A stretch of 30,880 nucleotides of DNA from NCBI GenBank assembly GCA_036782995.1, contig DAIPXZ010000014.1:1-30880 (forward strand). Reading direction: 5' to 3'. Each line of letters starts with the position of its first letter. Within the stretch, counting starts at the first letter, position 1. This document shows positions 24,451-30,880 of this stretch, piece after piece. Below the pieces are notes generated by a model, which worked only from the letters and a program-made list of their open reading frames with translations, was not told the DNA's origin and ran no database searches. Source of the DNA: DAIPXZ01 sp036782995 (GTDB lineage Bacteria > Bacillota > Clostridia > Saccharofermentanales > Saccharofermentanaceae). The translations under genes and the position numbers were made by a program.

Positions 24451-24520
24451 GTTACGGCAAAGCTGCTACTGCAAAGTTGTTACGGCAAAGCTGTCATACC
24501 AAAACTGATATGTCATATCC
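24451..24520 (+). repeat. 14-bp tandem repeats next to the assembly gap
   Basis: Units of 14 bp starting at 24451 (GTTACGGCAAAGCT), 24465 (GCTACTGCAAAGTT), 24479 (an exact copy of the first), 24493 (GTCATACCAAAACT) and a decayed fifth unit. The array ends 4 bp before the N run and so probably continues into it; it lies in the convergent intergenic zone. Confidence 0.7.
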
Positions 24521-24524
24521 AATA

Positions 24525-24624
24525 NNNNNNNNNNNNNNNNNNNNNNNNNNNNNNNNNNNNNNNNNNNNNNNNNNNNNNNNNNNNNNNNNNNNNNNNNNNN
24601 NNNNNNNNNNNNNNNNNNNNNNNN
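24525..24624. other. Assembly gap of 100 N
   Basis: Exactly 100 N, the conventional placeholder for an unknown-length scaffold join. It falls between two convergent genes, so the true distance between them, and any gene or terminator inside, is unknown. Confidence 0.95.
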
Positions 24625-24644
24625 AGACTGTTTCGCTACCGAAT

Positions 24645-26672
24645 TTACGTGACAGGCGTGTAGTTTACGTGATTCACACCATTTGTAGATACACAATAGA
24701 GCTGTCCGTTGACCATGATTCCGCGGACGGCACCCTCTACCGGTGAAAGAGCAATCTCATCAACGATTATCAATTGTTGATCAGAAGGTCGGATGGTAAA
24801 GAGCAAGAACATATTCACGTCCGCGCCAGTCTCATCCGTGTAGGAAACCGGGCATCCGTATATATTTTGCGTTGCATTTATAAACATCGTATCCGCATCT
24901 GTGGTTGCCGTCGATTTTGGATTGCCTGAGTCAAAAATAATCGACGAAACCATATTTGGCTCATTTGCCACGGTATAATCGTAGAGTGAAATTGTGAGAG
25001 TTGAATCGGTGAGCAGATTCTCACCAACGCCCAAACGATACTCGCCATCTAAGTAGTAGATTGCCATCTTTGACTCCGGCATGGCGCCAACACCCATCAT
25101 AGCAGGGAGTGCGTCATCGGCAAGATTAACAACACAAGCATCTGCATTTTCGTTAATCGGCAAAAGGGTAATCGATTTTTCGTCCATACGCGCACTGAAA
25201 ATCGGCTCAGTATATCCGAGCTTTACCAATGAACCAAAAAGCCCGAGCTCATGATCAAGAACATATACGCTTGGTAATAGTTGTACGCCTTCCGCGAGTG
25301 ATTCGCGTTCCAGCGTGACCAAACGAATGTGATCATTTTCAAATTGAACGGCATGTGTATTTAAGAGCCTTCCGGGTACAGTCGTCGAATAAGTTGCGGC
25401 AAGTGTATCTGAAGCTAATCGAATAATCTTGGTACGGTCGTCATCTACTGTCACATCCGAAGCAGGCATGTTGGCCAAAAATACAACCGAATCATTATCA
25501 ATCTTCACGGTTGACGCATTGTTCGCGAAAGTCACGGCGGTGTGCGTGCCTTGATTCATTAGAGATATTGAGGATATCGTTGTAAAGCAAGAAAGGTGTG
25601 ATGTGCCAACAAAGAGAACGTTACCATTTTGCAGTTGACTCCACTCATCACCATCACTGATTCTTGGAAACATCGAGGAATCAATGGAATTCGCTGTTAA
25701 TGCTGTAATTTTCTTCTCAGAAACCAAAATAATGGACGACCCGGATATGGAAGCGTCGATGTAGCTGCCTTCTTGCATGTAAGAATAGCAATTGCTAATG
25801 ATACATTCGTTTGAGGAATCGTTCGATTCGTCAATTTCAGTGACTGTCACAAAACATACATCAATCGCGTTCGTTTCGGTAATAACAGAGAGTATATCCA
25901 GCTCCTCGTCATAGAGCATCCCCACTACGGCGACTGTCTCGTTAGCTTCGGCGAGAGAATCAAAGGAGATTCTTTCGATGAATTGGCCATCCAGACCGTA
26001 TCTGATGACGGAGAGGCTATCTTCAGAAATTGAGTACACATAATTTTCCGACGCGACCATAGTATCCGCGTTCTTTGTCTTGCGTGCCGATGTGAATGCA
26101 TGACGCTGTTCGGTAGAAATCGACGAATGCGCTAAGCCTTCCACAAGACCGGGGGCATCCGGACTTGGCGTGCTTCCGATGGTTATTTCATTTTGTCCGT
26201 TGTCCGGCTTCCCGGCTTCCAGAGCATCTTCTGTCACATCTTCATCTTCAAGAATGACAATTGATGACGGATAATTATCAAAGAAGAAGATATCATTGTC
26301 TTCATCGCCGTTTGAGAGAGACATCGGGCGGGGAGAAGTATTAGTATCATTTAATGGTTCTTCGTGCGTTATTACATTGTCTGTTGCGACTATACAATCA
26401 TTAGACATCGATTTATTCCGATTATTCCAAACGTGAATAACCGATGTTGTGATTAGTAAACCGAGAGCTGCCATGCAAGCCGCGGAAAGGATGTACGCAT
26501 GTCGGCGTGAAGAGAAGAGACCATGCTTTTTTACAGGTGATGTCGGTGTCTCGGCAAGCGAATCCTTCGCCATTTGCAATCGAGCCGCCATGACCTTTTG
26601 ACGTGTCATTTCCAAAAGACGGTCGTCGGCTTTTATGTTGGACAGTTCTTTTTTCAAATCATCACGAAACAT
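24645..26672 (-). CDS. Membrane-anchored anti-sigma factor with extracellular beta-propeller-type domain
   Basis: A 675-residue protein. The cytoplasmic N-terminus (about 1-58) begins MFRDDLKKELSNIKADDRLL, the short helical form of clostridial anti-sigma proteins. One membrane helix follows (about 60-80), then a Thr/Ser/Asp-rich linker to about 190, and a large outer domain resembling the secreted C-terminal beta-propeller family (Beta_propel type, distantly WD-like), with strand sequences such as ASENYVYSISEDSLSVIRYG. I chose ATG at 26672, which has AAGGAGG upstream (complement of 26682-26688); an in-frame upstream start at 26708 would overlap the sigma gene. The four-base gap to the sigma gene stop shows tight coupling. 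The outer domain probably senses the envelope; the trigger is unknown. Confidence 0.85.
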   Translation of the reverse strand: MFRDDLKKELSNIKADDRLLEMTRQKVMAARLQMAKDSLAETPTSPVKKHGLFSSRRHAYILSAACMAALGLLITTSVIHVWNNRNKSMSNDCIVATDNVITHEEPLNDTNTSPRPMSLSNGDEDNDIFFFDNYPSSIVILEDEDVTEDALEAGKPDNGQNEITIGSTPSPDAPGLVEGLAHSSISTEQRHAFTSARKTKNADTMVASENYVYSISEDSLSVIRYGLDGQFIERISFDSLAEANETVAVVGMLYDEELDILSVITETNAIDVCFVTVTEIDESNDSSNECIISNCYSYMQEGSYIDASISGSSIILVSEKKITALTANSIDSSMFPRISDGDEWSQLQNGNVLFVGTSHLSCFTTISSISLMNQGTHTAVTFANNASTVKIDNDSVVFLANMPASDVTVDDDRTKIIRLASDTLAATYSTTVPGRLLNTHAVQFENDHIRLVTLERESLAEGVQLLPSVYVLDHELGLFGSLVKLGYTEPIFSARMDEKSITLLPINENADACVVNLADDALPAMMGVGAMPESKMAIYYLDGEYRLGVGENLLTDSTLTISLYDYTVANEPNMVSSIIFDSGNPKSTATTDADTMFINATQNIYGCPVSYTDETGADVNMFLLFTIRPSDQQLIIVDEIALSPVEGAVRGIMVNGQLYCVSTNGVNHVNYTPVT

Positions 26673-26676
26673 GTTG

Positions 26677-27258
26677 TTACTCCTCCTTCCCTTCGAAAAA
26701 TGGTTCAAGCTTTTTTCGCGCTCGCATTAATCGACTTCGCACAGAGCTTTCTGTAATGGAAAGCTGTTCTGCGATTTCTGCATTGGATAAATCCATGTAG
26801 AATCGCAGCAATATTACATCTTTGTACTTTGTCGGCAGTGCTTGAACGGCCTTTAAAAGGGGCGAATCCTCATCGAGTTTATCGACAATTTTATCCTCAA
26901 CCACTGTCTCGGAGATGGGCTTCCGTCGCTTCTGGTAGACGCCTCCTTGATTTCGCCGTTCTGTCCATTCCTCGTATGAGGACACCTTGGACACCCAAGT
27001 CGATTTCAAATAATCGAGGCACACGTGGCGGGTAATCGTGAGAACCCAGTACTTAACCGGTGTTTCACCGCGAAATGTATCCGCCTTCAGCATAAGCTTT
27101 ACGAAAACATCCTGAAAAGCATCTTCGGCAAGAGAATGCTTTCTCAGGTAGACGTTACACAGGCGCAAAACGTCATCAGCATATAATGCAAATAACTCCT
27201 CGATATCAGGCATTTCATAAATGACTTCTGTCTCGGTTTGTAATGGCTCCTGCTTCAC
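26677..27258 (-). CDS. ECF-type sigma-70 family RNA polymerase sigma factor
   Basis: A 193-residue sigma factor with region 2 (ELFALYADDVLRLCN, then AEDAFQDVFVKLMLK for the core-binding/-10 part) and region 4 (ALPTKYKDVILLRFYM, then NAEIAEQLSITESSVRSRL, the helix-turn-helix for -35 reading); regions 1 and 3 are absent, as in group 4 sigma factors. I chose the GTG at 27258 (read on the minus strand) because AAGGAG (complement of 27265-27270) lies 6 bp before it; a longer frame to 27411 has a hydrophobic, AT-rich N-terminus unlike sigma factors. The adjacent anti-sigma gene makes it a membrane-signalled regulon. Targets cannot be read here. Confidence 0.9.
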   Translation of the reverse strand: MKQEPLQTETEVIYEMPDIEELFALYADDVLRLCNVYLRKHSLAEDAFQDVFVKLMLKADTFRGETPVKYWVLTITRHVCLDYLKSTWVSKVSSYEEWTERRNQGGVYQKRRKPISETVVEDKIVDKLDEDSPLLKAVQALPTKYKDVILLRFYMDLSNAEIAEQLSITESSVRSRLMRARKKLEPFFEGKEE

Positions 27259-27307
27259 ACAAGTCTCCTTATTATTAATGACGATTCTATATAGAAAAAT
27301 GTTGCAT

Positions 27308-27313
27308 ATTATA
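27308..27313 (-). promoter_or_regulatory. Possible -10 box for the sigma/anti-sigma operon
   Basis: On the minus strand TATAAT reads at these positions, 50 bp before the GTG at 27258. No convincing -35 of either the housekeeping or ECF (AAC) type is evident at proper spacing, and the region is very AT-rich, so false matches are likely. Confidence 0.35.
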
Positions 27314-27433
27314 TAGGAAAAAAAGAACATTTTCTTGTATACCTTGAATATTGTACTCGAAAAGAACATGATTGTCGCGCAAATTTTCAGAACAGAATAA
27401 TATACACGCATTTGTGTTTATATAAGATAATAT

Positions 27434-27449
27434 TACGCGCGCGTGCGCG
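27434..27449. other. Alternating pyrimidine-purine CG tract
   Basis: Sixteen bases from T27434 to G27449 alternate pyrimidine-purine, mostly CG and CA/TG steps, in an otherwise AT-rich 255-bp intergenic region. Such tracts can adopt Z-DNA under negative supercoiling. It lies directly upstream of the gyrA -10 element. Confidence 0.6.
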
Positions 27450-27463
27450 AGAGCGATATGTTG

Positions 27464-27472
27464 TGGTACAAT
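27464..27472 (+). promoter_or_regulatory. Extended -10 promoter for gyrA
   Basis: TGGTACAAT (TGn plus TACAAT) lies 41 bp before the ATG at 27514. The -35 position falls in the alternating CG tract and does not match the consensus, so promoter strength may depend on the extended -10 and on DNA topology. Confidence 0.55.
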
Positions 27473-27513
27473 AGTGAAGTATATTTCTCGAATACAACTG
27501 AGGAGGAAGAATC

Positions 27514-30207
27514 ATGTCTGATTCGACAAAAGATACTACGTCCAGTCAGGATTTGCGTAAGGCGCAGGAAGCCGAAGTGGATGCCGTTTTCTGTTCTGAG
27601 CAAACCACAATTATCCCGATAGACCTAGAGCAAGAAATGAAGAAATCCTTCATCGATTACGCGATGAGTGTTATTTCCGATCGTGCTCTTCCAGATATTC
27701 GCGACGGCTTGAAGCCGGTTCATCGCCGTATCCTTTATTCTATGTTCACGCAGGGCTTTACACCTGACAAACCTTTCCGTAAATGCGCGACCACCGTCGG
27801 TGACGTTCTCGGACGTTTCCATCCGCACGGCGATGCCAGTGTTTATGATGCGTTAGTTCGTCTGGCGCAGGACTTTTCCATGCGATACATGCTCGTAGAC
27901 GGCCATGGTAACTTCGGTTCTATGGACGGAGACCCGCCGGCTGCATATCGTTATACGGAGGCTCGTCTCCAGAAGGTCGCCATGGAAATGATGAGTGACA
28001 TCAACAAGAACACGGTTGATTTCCGACCGAACTTCGATGAGCACGAAATGGAGCCGATTGCGCTTCCTGCCCGTTTCCCGAACCTTCTCGTGAATGGTTC
28101 TGTTGGTATTGCTGTTGGTATGGCGACTAATATCCCGCCACACAATATGGGCGAAGTAATTGATGGCGTTGTCATGCTTCTGGATAATCCGGAGGCGACT
28201 GTCGAGGATTTGATGACCGTGGTAAAGGGCCCTGACTTCCCAACCGGCGGTCAGATTCTTGGACGTCGCGGTATTGCTGACGCCTATCGTACCGGACGCG
28301 GCCGTATTGTCGTACGTGCGCATACCGATATTGAAACCATGAAGAATAATCGGCAGCGCATCATTGTGCATGATTTGCCCTATATGGTCAATAAAGCACG
28401 TATGATTGAAAGAATTGCCGAATTGGTTAAGGATAAAAAGATTGAAGGCATCTCCGACATTCGTGATGAGTCCGACCGTTCCGAGGCCGTACGTATCGTC
28501 ATCGAGCTTCGTAAGGATGCGAACGCCAATGTCGTTCTCAATCAGCTTTACAAGCATTCGCAGATTCAAGACGCTTTCAACGCGAACATGCTCGCCATCG
28601 TGCCGGATGCACAAGGCCGTATGGAGCCGAAGACGTTCACCCTTTATGACGCATTGACACATTACATTGCGCACCAAGAGGATGTCGTACGTCGCCGCAC
28701 CCAGTTCGACCTCGAGAAGGCAGAAGCCCGCAAGCATATCGTAGAGGGTCTTTTGAAAGCCATTGACCACATCGACGAAGTTATCTCAATCATCCGTTCT
28801 TCTCATACTGAAGATCAGGCGAAAGAACGTCTCCGCGAGCGCTTTGACTTTTCCGAGAAACAGGCACAGCACATTGTTGATATGCGCTTGGGCCGTCTGA
28901 CCGGACTCGAAAGAGAGAAGCTCGAAGCCGAATACCGTGATTTGGAAGAGAAGATTGCTTACTTCAAGAGCGTTATCAGCGATGATAAGCTTCTCCATGA
29001 AGTCATAAAGACCGAGATTTTGGCGATAAAGACTAAGTATAATGAGCCGCGTCGCACAGAGCTCGGACCACCGGACGAAGATGAAATCGACGATGAATCG
29101 CTGATTCAGGAAGAAAACGTCATTATCACATTAACGCACTTGGGTTATGTGAAGCGTTTGCCTGTCGACACCTATCGCAGTCAGCATCGCGGCGGCCGCG
29201 GCATTTCCGCATTAGCCACACGCGAAGAAGACTACGTTGAAAAGATTATTACGACATCGACGCATTCCGTACTCCTTTGCTTCACGAATCGCGGACGCGT
29301 TTTCCGTCTGAAGGGATATCAGGTCCCGGAAGCCGGACGTCAAGCAAAGGGCACCGCTGTAGTTAATCTCTTGCAGCTGGATCCGGATGAAAAGATTCAA
29401 AACGTGATTCCGATTACTTCTTTTGAACAAGAAGGATATCTCACCATGGCAACACGCGAAGGTATCGTTAAGAAGACGGAGCTTGCGGATTATTCTCGCA
29501 TCAACAAGAGCGGCTTGATTGCCATCAATATTCGCCAGGACGACGAGCTAATTGGCGTCAACTACACCGACGGCAATCAGGAGATTGTTTTGGTCACGAA
29601 GAACGGCTTGGCCATTCGCTTCAATGAAGAAAATGTAAGAAGCACCGGACGTAACACCATGGGCGTTAAGGGAATTACCTTGCGCGAAGGCGATGCGGTC
29701 ATCGGCATGGCACCGGTCGTGGAAGGCTCTAACCTCTTGGTCGTTTCCGAAAAGGGCTTCGGCAAGCGTTCCGAACTTGATGATTACCGCGTACAATCTC
29801 GTGGCGGCAAGGGCTTAATGACATATCGCGTTGCGGAAAAGACCGGCTCACTCGTACGTGCGGTTCTCGTCAATTCCACCATGGATGTGCTGTTAATTAA
29901 TGACAGCGGTGTTGTTATTCGCATGGCTGTGTCCGAGATTCCGACATTGTCACGTGCGACACAGGGCGTAAAGCTCATGCGTGCCGCGGATAGCTTAATT
30001 GTCGACATCGCCATTGTGGATCACGAAGACGAAGAAGAGGATGCGGACATTGAAGGCGCTGAAAACACCGATTCTCTCGATGTCAATGCGGACAGCATGA
30101 CTGGCGAGACTTCAGAAACCGTGGAAACAGAGGCAAACTCGGATTCGAAAGCAGAATCTGACGAAGCCGACGACGCCGCATATAAAGACGAAGAAAGTGA
30201 AGAATAA
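27514..30207 (+). CDS. gyrA: DNA gyrase subunit A
   Basis: ATP-dependent type II topoisomerase subunit that introduces negative supercoils with GyrB. The 897-residue protein has the winged-helix/breakage region with HPHGDASVYDALVRLAQDF (104-121), the catalytic tyrosine Tyr147 in AYRYTEARL, and the C-terminal pinwheel with GyrA-box QHRGGRG (557-563), which marks gyrase rather than topoisomerase IV. At the quinolone-determining sites the residues are Ala108 and Ser109 where E. coli has Ser83 and Ala84. The last ~60 residues form a strongly acidic, low-complexity tail. The first 35 residues are a non-conserved extension. GAGGAGG (27500-27506) precedes the ATG. gyrB is not in the window. Confidence 0.97.
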   Translation: MSDSTKDTTSSQDLRKAQEAEVDAVFCSEQTTIIPIDLEQEMKKSFIDYAMSVISDRALPDIRDGLKPVHRRILYSMFTQGFTPDKPFRKCATTVGDVLGRFHPHGDASVYDALVRLAQDFSMRYMLVDGHGNFGSMDGDPPAAYRYTEARLQKVAMEMMSDINKNTVDFRPNFDEHEMEPIALPARFPNLLVNGSVGIAVGMATNIPPHNMGEVIDGVVMLLDNPEATVEDLMTVVKGPDFPTGGQILGRRGIADAYRTGRGRIVVRAHTDIETMKNNRQRIIVHDLPYMVNKARMIERIAELVKDKKIEGISDIRDESDRSEAVRIVIELRKDANANVVLNQLYKHSQIQDAFNANMLAIVPDAQGRMEPKTFTLYDALTHYIAHQEDVVRRRTQFDLEKAEARKHIVEGLLKAIDHIDEVISIIRSSHTEDQAKERLRERFDFSEKQAQHIVDMRLGRLTGLEREKLEAEYRDLEEKIAYFKSVISDDKLLHEVIKTEILAIKTKYNEPRRTELGPPDEDEIDDESLIQEENVIITLTHLGYVKRLPVDTYRSQHRGGRGISALATREEDYVEKIITTSTHSVLLCFTNRGRVFRLKGYQVPEAGRQAKGTAVVNLLQLDPDEKIQNVIPITSFEQEGYLTMATREGIVKKTELADYSRINKSGLIAINIRQDDELIGVNYTDGNQEIVLVTKNGLAIRFNEENVRSTGRNTMGVKGITLREGDAVIGMAPVVEGSNLLVVSEKGFGKRSELDDYRVQSRGGKGLMTYRVAEKTGSLVRAVLVNSTMDVLLINDSGVVIRMAVSEIPTLSRATQGVKLMRAADSLIVDIAIVDHEDEEEDADIEGAENTDSLDVNADSMTGETSETVETEANSDSKAESDEADDAAYKDEESEE

Positions 30208-30209
30208 AG

Positions 30210-30880
30210 ATGAATCATCTGTTACGACCCACCATGGCACGCATTTCTCCTTATAAGAGAATCGTGCTATGTGCGATCGCCACGGTGCTGCTCATCGGGA
30301 ACACGGCATTTGCCGACGTTTCTCAGCCACCGGTTCAGCTTCCGACATTAGAGGAAGTGAATTGTGCGTCCTATTATTGCTACGACCGTACGACGGATAC
30401 AGAATTAATCGCCAAAGAACCTGATGCGCGCATCTATCCGGCGAGCATGACGAAGATACTAACCATATCTTTGGCCATGGAATATCTCGACCCGAATGCA
30501 ATCGTGACGGTGAGTCAAACCGCCATGGACGCGACCACGCCGAACTCGACACTCATGGGTCTGGTCGTCGGAGAAGAAGTCCTCGTGAGTGAGCTCTATT
30601 ACGGACTACTCCTGCCGAGTGGAAACGACGCGGCAAACGTATTGGCCGAAGAAATCACGAAGGCGTACAACATCGCTCATCCGGCAGAACCGACCACGAC
30701 ACCGGAAGATGGCACGACACCGACGGAAGAACCCTCATTACTGTCGCAATACACCGTAATAGTGAATGCAAAAATCGCCGAGCTCGGACTGACAAACACG
30801 CATTTCGTGAATCCGAACGGACTTCACAATGACGAGCATTACACGACCGCCAGAGAGCTGGCGCAAATGTTCGACTATGC
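30210..30880 (+). CDS. D-alanyl-D-alanine carboxypeptidase (peptidase S11), partial
   Basis: The 223 complete visible codons of a penicillin-binding carboxypeptidase that trims the last D-Ala of peptidoglycan stem peptides outside the membrane. The reading frame runs off the window. An N-terminal basic region and hydrophobic signal peptide (about residues 17-35, AFA-DV as a likely cleavage site) are followed by the SxxK motif SMTK (79-82), with the catalytic Ser79, and the SGN motif (about 137-139). The third motif (KTG) would be beyond the edge. A Thr/Pro-rich insertion (about 153-172) follows the SGN motif. The start is ATG 30210, two bases after the gyrA stop; the ribosome site is weak, and ATG 30234 is an alternative. 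Confidence 0.92.
   Translation, partial: MNHLLRPTMARISPYKRIVLCAIATVLLIGNTAFADVSQPPVQLPTLEEVNCASYYCYDRTTDTELIAKEPDARIYPASMTKILTISLAMEYLDPNAIVTVSQTAMDATTPNSTLMGLVVGEEVLVSELYYGLLLPSGNDAANVLAEEITKAYNIAHPAEPTTTPEDGTTPTEEPSLLSQYTVIVNAKIAELGLTNTHFVNPNGLHNDEHYTTARELAQMFDY

Noticed and set aside
27259..27411. Longer N-terminus of the sigma factor
   Set aside because: The added residues are hydrophobic and from AT-rich promoter-like DNA; GTG 27258 has a good ribosome site.
27853..28770. A 305-codon minus-strand frame inside gyrA
   Set aside because: It is antisense to the most conserved part of GyrA; its sequence has no recognisable domain and gyrA fully explains the region.
1..30880. CRISPR arrays, tRNA or rRNA genes, insertion sequences, prophage genes
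   Set aside because: I searched by eye for regularly spaced repeats, transposase or integrase motifs, CCA-ended tRNA-like folds and rRNA segments, and found none. Absence inside the N gap cannot be judged.

Overview
The window is a chromosomal segment from a Gram-positive, low-to-moderate GC anaerobe-type bacterium, most likely class Clostridia. The grounds are the gene content (HPr kinase, WhiA, RapZ, split transketolase, Jag/EloR, ECF sigma factor with a propeller-bearing anti-sigma partner), strong AGGAGG-type ribosome binding sites and sigma-A-type promoters. The genus cannot be fixed from the sequence. One run of exactly 100 N (24525-24624) is a scaffold gap, so this looks like a draft or metagenome assembly.

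Layout. (1) 1-2706: three small-family envelope or cytoplasmic proteins: the tail of a membrane protein, a zinc-ribbon membrane protein with a CD225/dispanin-like C-terminal half, and a long zinc-ribbon coiled-coil protein ending in a DUF4177-like domain. (2) 2785-6792: hprK-murB-rapZ-whiA, a cell-wall/carbon-control cluster in which glmR (yvcK), commonly found between rapZ and whiA, is absent. (3) 6942-10035: a membrane-anchored PQQ-type beta-propeller protein, an unknown 154-aa protein overlapping it by 4 bp, and an integral membrane protein. (4) 10053-16001: uridine-kinase-family protein, metA (predicted acetyl-CoA type), NAD(P)H-hydrate dehydratase, alanine racemase, and the two halves of a split transketolase. 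(5) 16019-24420: the canonical Firmicutes run rpmH-rnpA-yidD-yidC-jag-mnmE-mnmG-rsmG, ending in an AEC-family transporter. dnaA, the usual neighbour of rpmH, is not there. (6) 24645-27258, minus strand: an ECF-type sigma factor and its membrane-anchored anti-sigma/beta-propeller partner. (7) 27464-30880: gyrA followed by the start of a penicillin-binding D,D-carboxypeptidase, which runs off the window.

How the genes work together. Several modules serve the envelope: murB, alr and the carboxypeptidase handle peptidoglycan; yidC and yidD insert membrane proteins; jag/EloR (an RNA-binding protein) and WhiA connect to elongation and division. rpmH, rnpA, mnmE, mnmG and rsmG serve translation and RNA processing. 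Tight stop/start overlaps (rapZ-whiA, nnrD-alr, rnpA-yidD, mnmG-rsmG-AEC, propeller-154 aa) point to translational coupling. Most of the window is ordinary core genome. I did not find a convincing wholly new system. The items most worth following are the unclassified small clusters at both ends of the first 10 kb, the sigma/anti-sigma propeller pair, and lineage-specific changes in otherwise conserved enzymes (MurB Ser to Cys, MnmE G4 motif, GyrA QRDR, RsmG N-terminal extension). No stretch over 300 bp lacks a gene; the largest gene-poor gaps are 27259-27513 and the N-containing 24421-24644.
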